Origin: Candidatus Bathyarchaeota archaeon
Lineage (GTDB): Archaea; Thermoproteota; Bathyarchaeia; Bathyarchaeales; Bathycorpusculaceae
Direction of reading: 5' to 3'
DNA length: 64,000 bases
NCBI GenBank assembly: GCA_026014665.1
Contig: JAOZHX010000019.1
Coordinates: 1 to 64,000, forward strand
Shown here: positions 17,953-26,272 of the stretch, in pieces
Numbering within the stretch: position 1 is the stretch's first letter
How the letters are laid out: every line of letters starts with the position of its first letter
Notes under the pieces: model-generated
Told to the model about the DNA's origin: nothing
The model's input: the letters and a program-made list of their open reading frames with translations, nothing else
Database searches by the model: none
Made by a program: the position numbers and the translations under genes

Positions 17953-19206
17953 TTAGGTCAACTGAATCTTTTTTCCGATAGAAGTATAAACGTTACGTTC
18001 AATCGTGCGTTTGAGGTTACTGATTTTGTCCACGGTTTCGTTGTAAGCATTTGCTTTTACGGTTTCATGTGTTTCCACACTAGTTTTTCTGGCTTTAAGC
18101 TGGTCCACTTGCTCTTGATATTGGGTGAGATTACGTTTTATCTCGTCCATCTTGGATGAAGCGATAAGCTGTTCACGATTAGTAGCCATCTCTTGACAGC
18201 GAATCTGCAGCTTAACCAAAGAATCCTTATGCAGTATATCGTTTACGCACTGCTCAGCTTTACGTGCCTTATCAGGCTTCAACTTCAACTTATCATCAAC
18301 CAGCAACTCTTCAAGCTTCTTCAAAATCTCTCTAAGCGCGGGATAACCTGACTGCTCCGAAACCAATGCATCAAAAGGTTTCTCAAGGTATTGGTTGATT
18401 CGGTTTAGCATATCAGGGGTTACACCTCCTCCGCCGCCAGAAGTAGCTAAAGCCTGCATTTTAATGAAGGGTTTCTGCAGATGCCGAAGCTCCTGTTTTA
18501 ACTCGTTGTTAAGAGAGTCGATTTCAGCGTTAACTAGGTTGAGTTTATCGATGGGTCCTTTACTTGTTAATTCAGCGATTTTGTTTTCAAGCTCAGCGAT
18601 TTCTTGCTCTATGGGTATGCGTTCGTTTTTTATGTTTTCTTTATCCTCTCGCAGAGTACTTAGTTGCTTTTCAACGCTCTGCAACTCGTTTAGCAACTGT
18701 ACTGTTTCCTCGAGAGTTTTAGTCTTAACATACTCTTTTGTCACGAAATCGTTCAAGGCAAAGTAGGCTTGCTTAGCCCGCTCATAAATTGCCAAGAACC
18801 TGCGCCTATCCATGATAAAAAACGGCGAGATTCGGGGAAACCAATTCTTGATGTCTATATCAGTCACCATCATGACCTTTTGAGTTTCCTGATTGTAGCG
18901 GCTGATTGTGTCATATGAAACTTCTTCAGGTGGGTTGAGCTTTTTGAAGCGATCTAAGAATAATCGAGCAAGTTTGTTGAGCGCTCGAGCACGGTTGTAC
19001 ACTTTCATATTGCGACGTTCAATCTCTTTTGTGCTCGAATCAAAGAGTTGCTTGCTGACATCGATGATGCTTTGAACCGCAAAATTCATGTCATCCCGCA
19101 GCTTTTTGGCTTGGGAAACCACAGGTGTGAGGATGGAGGCTGATTGATTTTCAAGCCATCGTTTTGCATCTTCGGATGTGGTAAACTGGATTGTTGTCTC
19201 GGCCAC
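17953..19206 (-). CDS. Coiled-coil protein linked to the PPP phosphatase
   Basis: The 417-residue protein lacks signal and membrane segments. It is mostly helical: residues 1-165 form a helical globular part (with KNWFPRISPFFIMDRRRF), about 165-245 a coiled coil, then a Gly-rich hinge (SGGGGG), a helical segment and a second coiled coil near 335-405. The family is not recognised. GTG 19206 is preceded by AAGGGAAA. Operon position directly before the phosphatase suggests a shared function, perhaps scaffold or substrate. Confidence 0.7.
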   Translation of the reverse strand: MAETTIQFTTSEDAKRWLENQSASILTPVVSQAKKLRDDMNFAVQSIIDVSKQLFDSSTKEIERRNMKVYNRARALNKLARLFLDRFKKLNPPEEVSYDTISRYNQETQKVMMVTDIDIKNWFPRISPFFIMDRRRFLAIYERAKQAYFALNDFVTKEYVKTKTLEETVQLLNELQSVEKQLSTLREDKENIKNERIPIEQEIAELENKIAELTSKGPIDKLNLVNAEIDSLNNELKQELRHLQKPFIKMQALATSGGGGGVTPDMLNRINQYLEKPFDALVSEQSGYPALREILKKLEELLVDDKLKLKPDKARKAEQCVNDILHKDSLVKLQIRCQEMATNREQLIASSKMDEIKRNLTQYQEQVDQLKARKTSVETHETVKANAYNETVDKISNLKRTIERNVYTSIGKKIQLT

Positions 19207-19306
19207 TTTGTTTCCCTTTGCTTATTAGTATGGTTGGCTTGTTTATCAATTTTTCAATTTTTTTAAGTTTTTTAAGTGAAACGGCACTCTTTTTTGAGTA
19301 GTTACT

Positions 19307-19317
19307 CTTAAATAGGT
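19307..19317 (+). promoter_or_regulatory. TATA box before the ECF-like gene
   Basis: CTCTTAAATAGG has the form of a BRE/TATA element. A start site about 26 nt downstream would place transcription near 19336, just upstream of GAGAGG and TTG 19350. Confidence 0.45.
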
Positions 19318-19349
19318 AGGTTGCATTGGACAACCGAGAGGAAACAACC

Positions 19350-19946
19350 TTGAATGTAAAAAAACTCGGTTTAGTCATAATGATGGGCGCATTGGGAAAC
19401 GTCTTATTTGCAATCAGTTATCTCACGGGACAAATAGCACCCGGAGTAGCACTAGACTTCTCACTCATAGCAGTACTCATAGCAGGCTTCTTCGCCGGAC
19501 CAACCGCAGGTCTCAGCACGGGACTCATCGCAGGCATCGGACCAGGAATAATGTTTGGACCAGCAGGAAGTGGAGGAATACTTGGATTGGTTGGACTACC
19601 AATAGGAAAAGCGCTAACGGGATTGACCGCTGGATTAATAGCAAAAGGCATAAAACTCGACCAAAGACGCCATCCCTCCCTTATGGGAACACCCTTAACC
19701 TTGCTTGCATACGTACCAGAAGCCATATTCACATACGTATACTTCACAGTTCTGCTGCCGCTTTTTACACAGTCACCTGCACTTAACTTTGCAATCATAA
19801 GCACCATAATGATAAAAGCCGTCGTAGAAGTCATAATAATGGGCTTCATAATCTCAGCGTTAATGGGCAACAAAGGCTTCAACGATTTTATAAGAGCCTT
19901 CTTCTGCAAACCGCAACCCATGACCCCAGCCGCTACTCCGAAATAA
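19350..19946 (+). CDS. ECF-type S-component-like membrane protein
   Basis: The 198-residue protein has about five or six hydrophobic helices rich in Gly/Ala/Ile, including AGFFAGPTAGLSTGLIAG and GLVGLPIGKALTGLTAG, as in S components of energy-coupling factor vitamin transporters and related permeases. TTG 19350 is chosen because GAGAGG precedes it and the TATA box would start transcription after the alternative TTG 19326. No ATPase or T component lies nearby, so a shared module elsewhere would be needed. Substrate unknown. Confidence 0.6.
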   Translation: MNVKKLGLVIMMGALGNVLFAISYLTGQIAPGVALDFSLIAVLIAGFFAGPTAGLSTGLIAGIGPGIMFGPAGSGGILGLVGLPIGKALTGLTAGLIAKGIKLDQRRHPSLMGTPLTLLAYVPEAIFTYVYFTVLLPLFTQSPALNFAIISTIMIKAVVEVIIMGFIISALMGNKGFNDFIRAFFCKPQPMTPAATPK

Positions 19947-19950
19947 CCCT

Positions 19951-19966
19951 ACAACCCCTTTTTTAG
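19951..19966 (+). terminator. C/T-rich terminator after ECF-like gene
   Basis: ACAACCCCTTTTTTAG follows the stop codon by a few bases and matches the pattern seen after pheT and mch. Confidence 0.45.
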
Positions 19967-20198
19967 TTGCTAGAAACTATTTTTTGGTGAGCCTACCATA
20001 AACCCAACAGAGATCGCGCATCCGCGGTTGTTTTTGTTGCTTTTTTGCTTAAAATCATGGATACCAATCTTATCGCAAGTTTGTAGATTTTTTTGATTCA
20101 CTTTGAATAAGAACAGGGTTGCTCTTTCCTTTGGTGGCTTTGGCTAATTTTGGCAAGCTGTTTTGCCCTGGAGGCATGCCAGTTTGGTTGTTTTGGTT

Positions 20199-20250
20199 TA
20201 GTCAAGAAAGTTTGACTATGTTTTAGGGGTTTAGTCAAGGAATCTTGACG
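20199..20250. promoter_or_regulatory. Tandem GTCAA-N6-TTGAC operator-like dyads
   Basis: Two inverted repeats share GTCAA-N6-TTGAC: 20201-20216, extended to TAGTCAA/TTGACTA, and 20234-20249, extended to GTCAAG/CTTGAC. Their starts are 33 bp apart, about three helical turns, so dimers would bind the same face of DNA. They lie upstream of an AT-rich promoter-like stretch (20255-20275) and a long hairpin. Confidence 0.6.
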
Positions 20251-20285
20251 AAAAAACATTTAACCTAAAATAAACGGTCAATTAT

Positions 20286-20390
20286 TGGTTAAGCATGAGG
20301 AGAAATTAACTACTATGCCGCTGTTTCTTCTTTTTTGTTGGCTTCATGCTTAACCATTCCCCCCCATCCTCCTCCCTTTTTGGAAGAAAA
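20286..20390 (+). ncRNA. Candidate small RNA with 13-bp terminal stem
   Basis: TGGTTAAGCATGA (20286-20298) is perfectly complementary to TCATGCTTAACCA (20344-20356), enclosing 45 nt. The enclosed part holds GAGGAGA and a 12-codon frame from ATG 20315 whose TAA stop lies in the 3' arm (hydrophobic peptide MPLFLLFCWLHA). A C-rich tract with CCTCCTCCC and a T run follow. It could be a small RNA or an attenuator-like leader. No downstream plus-strand gene follows closely, which favours an independent RNA. Confidence 0.35.
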
Positions 20391-20454
20391 ATGGGCAGCA
20401 GATACTCATGTTTGAGGTTTAAGATAAATTACACAGCCTATGGGTGGCAAGGGA

Positions 20455-20637
20455 TTAGTGGGTTTTGCTTATCTTTTTGAACCATAAAATACCTATTAAC
20501 GCAACGGTTAGGGCTGCTACAGTTGCAGCAGGGTTAATGCTTTGAATTGCCGAGTAGGCAGCAGTGAAAACGGCCAGGCAGGTAACTAACGAAAAAAGCA
20601 CCAGGATGGCGCCGATGGCAATGGTTTTCTTGTACAT
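20455..20637 (-). CDS. Small two-helix membrane protein
   Basis: A 60-residue protein with two hydrophobic segments (IGAILVLFSLVTCLAVFTAAY and AATVAALTVALIGILWF) and a basic C terminus. ATG 20637 follows GGAG by nine nt; an upstream TTG at 20652 is in frame. The family is not recognised. Confidence 0.55.
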   Translation of the reverse strand: MYKKTIAIGAILVLFSLVTCLAVFTAAYSAIQSINPAATVAALTVALIGILWFKKISKTH

Positions 20638-20777
20638 ACACTTAGGCTCCAATTATACAATCGGAGCGGTTTTGATTTAATGCTAAGCTTCAGAACAGGC
20701 TGTTCAGGGATTAGCACAGCAAGTAAGCGTTCAGTAAAGAAACAGTGTTAAGAAAATTTGTTAGCTAAATAGTTCGT

Positions 20778-21059
20778 TTAGTCTTCCTCAGATAGTTTGC
20801 GCTCTTTAACTTTTAGCGTGTTTTCTTCTTCGCCGATAACTCGGAAGCTTTCTGAGAGTTCATGCTTATGGAGAAATTTCTTCACCGTTACTTTAACGTA
20901 TTTTTTGGAGAGAGCTTCGCCTTCACCTTTAACTGTAATGATTTTTCCTTCAGTTGTGGTGTCTCCGCCTGTTTTTTCTTTGAGGAAGTCAGCTAGTTTT
21001 TCTACTAGTTTACTTTCGTCTCCTTTGAGTTCGGATGCATCGACTTTCATTTCAACCAT
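20778..21059 (-). CDS. Ribosomal protein eL22-like
   Basis: The 93-residue protein resembles eukaryotic large-subunit protein eL22. The segment SKKYVKVTVKKFLHKHEL followed by RVI and an acidic tail corresponds to the SKRYLKYLTKKYLKKNNL ... RVV region and acidic end of eL22, recalled from general knowledge. The N-terminal half has a strand, an acidic helix (ESKLVEKLADFLKEKTGG) and another strand in the expected order. ATG 21059 follows GGGGTGA; GTG 21071 is an alternative. It would bind rRNA. The call rests on motif spacing and needs profile confirmation. Confidence 0.7.
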   Translation of the reverse strand: MVEMKVDASELKGDESKLVEKLADFLKEKTGGDTTTEGKIITVKGEGEALSKKYVKVTVKKFLHKHELSESFRVIGEEENTLKVKERKLSEED

Positions 21060-21071
21060 GGTTGTATTCAC

Positions 21072-21467
21072 CCCGCAGTGTACTGTTGTTTAGGTGTCTC
21101 TCTGATGTCTGCTTTATTGATAAGGATTCCGCTTGTGTAGATTATACGTTGCCTTTCCTGAATTTTTGTTTCGCACCTTTGCTTGTTGACGTTTAGTTGT
21201 TTGGTTGAAAAAATGAGAAGCAAAGGTGCTCGCAGTTGTCAGTTCGCCCGTCGAGTCATTATCACCGCGCTAAGCTCTGTGACTCTAGTGCTCATCATCC
21301 AATGTACCACAAAGAACAACTTAACTTATGACTCTTTTGCTGGGGTCCGCCTCGCTTTATTGATGTAAGTCAGGGTTGAAACATCGAGGGGCAGTTAGCT
21401 ATGGCTGAACGAAAGCTCCACAACAGTTTTTATTATTCAAATAGTGTTTTTTAGTGGAGTTAGAGTA
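21072..21467. other. Gene-free interval upstream of nitroreductase
   Basis: About 390 bp with no credible gene. A 61-codon plus-strand frame (21183-21368) lacks a ribosome site and has poor composition. The stretch 21215-21300 is relatively GC-rich and might contain a structured RNA, but no tRNA arms or C/D boxes could be placed. Confidence 0.35.
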
Positions 21468-21989
21468 ATGAACGTTTCTGATGCCATAATAAATAGGAGA
21501 AGCATAAGAAGCTACAAAAAACAAGACTTGCCCCAAGCCACCATCGAGACGCTTCTTGAGGCTGCAAGGCAAGCACCCTCAGCTGGAAACATCCAGCCTT
21601 GGAGTTTTATCGTTGCCGCCACAGACAAGACAAAACAGGCGATTTCAGAGGCAGCTTTCGGACAGCGAAGCCTTCAACAAGCCGCGATAGTAATCGTTGT
21701 CTGCGCTGATGAAAAGCGCGCCGCCGAAGGCTATGGTGAACGGGGCAGAACACTCTACTGTATCCAAGATACCGCAGCGGCAATCCAAAATATTCTTTTA
21801 ACCGCGTGCTCTCTTGGGTTAGGGTCCTGCTGGATTGGTGCTTTTAAGGAGGATGCTGTAAGAAAGGTGATAAATGCACCCAAAGGAATGCGGCCAGTAG
21901 CTTTGCTTCCGATCGGTTTTCCCAACGAGGCGCCTGAACCTAGGCTACGGCGACCACTCAGCGAGATTGTGCATTGGGAGAAATTCTAG
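21468..21989 (+). CDS. Nitroreductase-family flavoprotein
   Basis: The 173-residue protein has nitroreductase hallmarks: RRSIRSYKK near the N terminus (FMN phosphate binding), ARQAPSAGNIQPWSFIV, and the GLGSCWIGAF motif before the C-terminal GFPNEAP segment. Family members use FMN and NAD(P)H to reduce nitro compounds, quinones or flavins. ATG 21468 follows a GTTAGAG purine stretch; the frame could extend to 21444. Confidence 0.88.
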   Translation: MNVSDAIINRRSIRSYKKQDLPQATIETLLEAARQAPSAGNIQPWSFIVAATDKTKQAISEAAFGQRSLQQAAIVIVVCADEKRAAEGYGERGRTLYCIQDTAAAIQNILLTACSLGLGSCWIGAFKEDAVRKVINAPKGMRPVALLPIGFPNEAPEPRLRRPLSEIVHWEKF

Positions 21990-22080
21990 CGATAAAAACT
22001 GAATACCACCTATCCTTACCCATTTATGCGTAAGAATTCGAAGTTGACTGATTAGTAGACATCGGCATTCTCCCAAACGT

Positions 22081-22905
22081 TTATCCTACGTCAAGGAATT
22101 CCTCATAAAGCGGAACTACCCCGCTTGCCTTTTCCCAGACAGATTCAAAGTACCCTCTAAGTGCCTCGGAAAACATCGGGTGGGTCGACCACAAGAATTC
22201 AGCCCTGTTATCTGGCGGTATAGATAAGCGTAAACCTGCTTTTGATTTATCGCTAACAATAATACTAGTCGCCAATGGCTGAAAGTAGCGGACTTCAAAA
22301 AAAGGGCTCGACCAAAATCCCTGAAAGGTTTTCATAGCAGATTTGTCCCCTTTTGCTATCTCAGTAATCAATCGGATCCTAACGTTTCTAGAAACAGCTC
22401 TCTTTAATTCACCAGCATTCTGAAACAAGACAAAACGGATGCCCTCCCAAGCACCCAAAATATCTAAGCTTGATTGAGCAGAGCTAACCATCTCGTTAAA
22501 CATACTTAACACAATTTTTGTAGACAAGCTGATAACAAACTGTGGCTTTTCGGTTTGAAAAAACGGCGCAAAACTTTGCCCATCATATTTCTCGATGAGA
22601 TCAAGAGTTTTTTGTTGCAATTCAAAGAAATCCTGTTTTTTGCTTTTAAGCAGTAAATCGTACCCTATCTTCATAGAAGTTGCTCTATACCTAGTTGGTT
22701 TACCAACGATTTCTTGTGCCAAGCCAAGGTTTTGAAGCGAAGGCATGACACGGTAAATATCCTGACGAGCCACGTTTGAAGCTTGAAAAATGGTTCTCAC
22801 ATCAGCCTCTTGGAATTTGGCAAGAGTCAGATATATTTTAGCTTCTAAAAAGGTCAGCCCCAACTTCATGAGTGTTTGTATGCATTCCTCTTCATTTTGA
22901 ATCAT
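22081..22905 (-). CDS. TrmB-family transcriptional regulator
   Basis: The 274-residue protein carries a TrmB-type winged helix at the N terminus (about 8-80: LGLTFLEAKIYLTLA ... VARQDIYRVMPSLQNLGLAQEIVGKPTRYRA) and a C-terminal effector domain of the phospholipase-D-like TrmB sensor type. TrmB proteins usually sense sugars or related ligands and repress or activate nearby operons. It is divergent from the first large propeller gene, with 289 bp of shared promoter DNA that contains an inverted repeat. Confidence 0.88.
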   Translation of the reverse strand: MIQNEEECIQTLMKLGLTFLEAKIYLTLAKFQEADVRTIFQASNVARQDIYRVMPSLQNLGLAQEIVGKPTRYRATSMKIGYDLLLKSKKQDFFELQQKTLDLIEKYDGQSFAPFFQTEKPQFVISLSTKIVLSMFNEMVSSAQSSLDILGAWEGIRFVLFQNAGELKRAVSRNVRIRLITEIAKGDKSAMKTFQGFWSSPFFEVRYFQPLATSIIVSDKSKAGLRLSIPPDNRAEFLWSTHPMFSEALRGYFESVWEKASGVVPLYEEFLDVG

Positions 22906-22949
22906 ACAATCTCACTTGCAAATCCGGTGCATGCAACAATCAAATAGGC

Positions 22950-22964
22950 GCTATGCATATTTAA
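22950..22964 (+). promoter_or_regulatory. TATA-like box in the TrmB/propeller divergent region
   Basis: GCATATTTAAG is the best TATA-like element on the plus strand in the divergent region, but it lies about 230 bp from the propeller start; a second AT-rich stretch (23090-23120) is closer. Confidence 0.3.
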
Positions 22965-23131
22965 GAACTTCCCGAAAAATCAAAAGAAACACAAATTTGT
23001 AATATTAATTAATAAATAAATATTTAGTTTGTTTCCTTGTAAGCCTTTTTTTCGCATTTGTGGAGACTTTTGTCAGGCATAGCACTTGTTACATAATTAT
23101 AATAATAAAAATCATAAAAAGAAATTTTACC

Positions 23132-23169
23132 CTAACGAAAAAATTCGCCTAAAAAGAATTTTTCGCTAG
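23132..23169. promoter_or_regulatory. Inverted repeat just before propeller gene 1
   Basis: CTAACGAAAAAATTC and GAATTTTTCGCTAG form arms that pair over about 13 positions with one bulged A and one wobble or mismatch, separated by nine nt. The repeat ends 25 bp before the ATG, so it may be an operator for the divergent TrmB protein or a hairpin in the 5' leader. Confidence 0.5.
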
Positions 23170-23194
23170 GGAAGAATAGTGAAAGGGAAAATCG

Positions 23195-26032
23195 ATGAAT
23201 AAGATAAAGAAAACTATCGCTATCTTAATTATGATGGTATTAACGTTAACGACTGCCATTCCGCTTCTTTCAATCCCCCTGAGCCATGCAGCCACAGTCA
23301 ATTTCTACTCCTACATTTATGTCGCAACCAGTGCCGGACCACGCGGTGTAGGCGTCGGCGAAAAGATGTTGCTTGTTGCTTGGACCGCAGACATGCCACC
23401 AGATACCGGTGAAATCTTGGGTGTTGTTGCTTCACCAACCGGTAGGGCTGGATGGTATGGAATGCAAATTAAAGTTTGGGATCCAGACAACGAGACGACA
23501 ACTCTCGACATGCCCTACAGTGACCCAGTCGGCGCAAACTACATTTCTTACACCCCAACCAAAGTGGGCACTTACAGGGTACAAGCCATATTCCCCTACA
23601 CCGATAAAGAACTTAAAACCACTTTGGTTTCGGGTGGAAGCGTTTACACTGCAGGTGACCACTATATCTATAGCGCAGCTGTCAGCCCGATAGAAACGTT
23701 CGAGGTGCATTCAGAACCAACCCAACAATGGATTGAGTCGCCTCTGCCAACAGGATATTGGACTCGTCCGATAAGCGGTGCATCCAGAACATGGTACACG
23801 CTTGCAGGCAACTGGCTGGGAGGAGCAGCAAACGTTTGGCCTATGGGTAGTTCAGGTGGCAACGTTGGAACCTACGCATGGGGCTCAGCTCCAGAAAGCG
23901 CTCATATACTTTGGTCAAAGCCCTTTTTCTTAGGCGGCATAACTGATGAACGTTTTGGAGACAGCGCTGGTCATACTGCTCACTACCAAGGCGTTGAGTT
24001 CAGCCCAACCATAATTCTGGATGGCAAAATCCACTGGTCACCCCGCTATACAACTCATGGCAATAAAGGCTATGAAATCATCGATCTCTACACAGGCGAA
24101 ACCTTATACCTTGATTGGAACGCTACAAGACCGGCTTTCGGAACCATTTACAAGTATGAATCACCTAACCAGCACGGGACATTCTCTTACCTCTGGGATA
24201 CGGGTCAAACAGTCTCATTCTTCGGCGTCACTGGCACGCCAATCAAACTACCCGAAGTTGTTACGGTTAGCCGCGTTGTCCAAACAGCAAACTTGAGTGT
24301 AATTAAGGTTGGAAACCCCTACAAACTGAATAGAACCACAACACCTCTGACCACTGGAACGATTTGGAAGATGATTGATGCACACACAGGCAATACAATA
24401 TGCTACATAGCCAACGTCTCAACCAGCGGCACACAAGTTTACGGCACAGATGGAAGCATCCTCTACTATAACCTTGTAAACAAAGGAACAACCACAAACC
24501 CCAGATACTACTGCACTGTATGGAATTCTTCTGCTGGAACCATGGTTGCTAGTCAAAGTGGAACCGGATACTGGCAGTGGAGACCTGCTGGCGGCGATTT
24601 CGGAGCGGAAAATCCCTACTTTGGAACAGGCGACTTCATGAACCCGATGAGCATGGACTGGGACATAGTGCATAACGGCGAAGTATTCTATTCACAAAAC
24701 TTCTCGATACCAAACATAATTGGACCTTTCAACTCTATCCTCAACGAAACAGGGACTATACGCGCAATTCGCCAAGACGATATAATGATTGTTGGAACGC
24801 AAGGACGAAATGATAAACGAGGAGTCGTACAAGGCTGGATGATTGGTATAAGCCTCAAACCTGAAAACAAAGGCGCACAACTCTGGAAAACCACTTTCAC
24901 GCCACCCTTCGTTGACATAGACAAAAACATCACAACAGCCAGCATGTTCACGGGCGGATTTACCTTAAACGGTGTTTACCCTGAAGACGGCATAATGGTG
25001 TTCTCAGAAGTAAAGCAGCTAAAAGTATGGGTCTACGATCTATACACCGGTCAACCGCTGTGGGAAACAAAACCTGGTGAGCTACCTCAATACAACTTCT
25101 ATGGCCAGAGCGTCCTTGTGATGGATCACAAAGTCATCATCTATGGTGGCTACGCTGGACAGATGAATGCTTATGACGCTAAAACCGGAGAAAAAGTCTG
25201 GACCTACAACGCATTAGGAATTGGCGACGAATCACCATACGGCAACTACCCCATAACCGTGAGCGCCATCAGCGATGACAAGATTTACACCACATCTTGG
25301 GAGCACTCATACACTATTCCGCTGATCCGTGGTCCAAACCTACGCTGCATCAACGTAACCACGGGCGAAGAAATATGGAGCATCCTTGACTTCGGCGGCG
25401 GCGTAGCAGTCGGCGACGGACGCCTAGTAAGCAGCAACAGCATGGACAACATGATATACTGCTACGGCAAGGGCTTAAGCGGCACAACAGTTTCTGCTCC
25501 ACAAACTCTTACCACTCTGGGATCAAGCGTAATGATAACAGGAACCGTAACCGACCAAACACCCACAGGCAGGCGCACAACCAACGACAAGATAGATTTC
25601 ACACTCAAAGGCACCCCTGCAATCTCCGATGAGGACATGGGCCGATGGATGGAATACCTATTCATGCAACAAGCTTACCCAGCAGATGCAAAGGGTGTTC
25701 CAGTTGACCTCTACGCAATCGACCCCAACGGCAACTACATTCCAATAGGGACTACAACCAGCGACATCCATGGCAACTTTGGCATAATGTTCACGCCAGA
25801 AGTTCCAGGAACCTACCAGATCCATGCATCGTTCGCAGGCTCCAAATCATATGGCTCATCATCAGCAACAACCTACATGGCAGTTGGAGAAGCACCCGCA
25901 GATGCTCCAACCTCGACACCGCAACCAGCCTCGGTAGCTGACATCTATTTTGTGCCAGCAATCGTTGGCCTGTTCGTGTTCATGGCTGTAATAGGCGCCA
26001 TAATAATTCTGATGCTCAGAAAACGACCATAA
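23195..26032 (+). CDS. PQQ-type beta-propeller surface protein 1
   Basis: The 945-residue protein has a signal peptide (1-32), an N-terminal Ig-like region, and a long beta-propeller built from PQQ/BamB-like repeats (examples: GGYAGQMNAYDAKTGEKVWTY and LRCINVTTGEEIWSI). A C-terminal Ig-like domain follows (about 765-890), then a short stalk and a membrane helix (about 918-940) ending in RKRP. It is probably displayed outside the cell; enzymatic activity is not evident. Two paralogs lie at 27359-29911 and 30509-33121. AAAGGGAAA precedes the ATG. Confidence 0.82.
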   Translation: MNKIKKTIAILIMMVLTLTTAIPLLSIPLSHAATVNFYSYIYVATSAGPRGVGVGEKMLLVAWTADMPPDTGEILGVVASPTGRAGWYGMQIKVWDPDNETTTLDMPYSDPVGANYISYTPTKVGTYRVQAIFPYTDKELKTTLVSGGSVYTAGDHYIYSAAVSPIETFEVHSEPTQQWIESPLPTGYWTRPISGASRTWYTLAGNWLGGAANVWPMGSSGGNVGTYAWGSAPESAHILWSKPFFLGGITDERFGDSAGHTAHYQGVEFSPTIILDGKIHWSPRYTTHGNKGYEIIDLYTGETLYLDWNATRPAFGTIYKYESPNQHGTFSYLWDTGQTVSFFGVTGTPIKLPEVVTVSRVVQTANLSVIKVGNPYKLNRTTTPLTTGTIWKMIDAHTGNTICYIANVSTSGTQVYGTDGSILYYNLVNKGTTTNPRYYCTVWNSSAGTMVASQSGTGYWQWRPAGGDFGAENPYFGTGDFMNPMSMDWDIVHNGEVFYSQNFSIPNIIGPFNSILNETGTIRAIRQDDIMIVGTQGRNDKRGVVQGWMIGISLKPENKGAQLWKTTFTPPFVDIDKNITTASMFTGGFTLNGVYPEDGIMVFSEVKQLKVWVYDLYTGQPLWETKPGELPQYNFYGQSVLVMDHKVIIYGGYAGQMNAYDAKTGEKVWTYNALGIGDESPYGNYPITVSAISDDKIYTTSWEHSYTIPLIRGPNLRCINVTTGEEIWSILDFGGGVAVGDGRLVSSNSMDNMIYCYGKGLSGTTVSAPQTLTTLGSSVMITGTVTDQTPTGRRTTNDKIDFTLKGTPAISDEDMGRWMEYLFMQQAYPADAKGVPVDLYAIDPNGNYIPIGTTTSDIHGNFGIMFTPEVPGTYQIHASFAGSKSYGSSSATTYMAVGEAPADAPTSTPQPASVADIYFVPAIVGLFVFMAVIGAIIILMLRKRP

Positions 26033-26050
26033 AAAATAACAACCGAAGAA

Positions 26051-26073
26051 CCCCTCTCCCCCTTTTTTGTTTT
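26051..26073 (+). terminator. C/T-rich terminator after propeller gene 1
   Basis: CCCCTCTCCCCCTTTTTTGTTTT lies about 20 bp after the stop codon and fits the terminator pattern of this genome. Confidence 0.5.
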
Positions 26074-26272
26074 GCATCCTCCTTCAGAGGCATTATCCTA
26101 CTGTAAGAAGCACTGTAGTCACCTTGAGATTGTTTTATCAACTTTTTTTGCCCACGCAACACCGCTTGGTTCTGTTGATATGCTTATTTAAGTGCTCTTT
26201 CATCAATTTCTCAAGCTTGCTCCGTAGATTTGGGGAAAATAAGATAAAGAGCTAATTAACCACTAAAAAGCT

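Noticed and set aside
21183-21368. 61-codon plus-strand frame upstream of nitroreductase
   Set aside because: No ribosome site; the codons show no protein-like pattern.
21211-21400. Possible tRNA in a GC-richer stretch
   Set aside because: A T-loop-like GTTCGCCC was seen, but no acceptor stem or anticodon arm could be formed.
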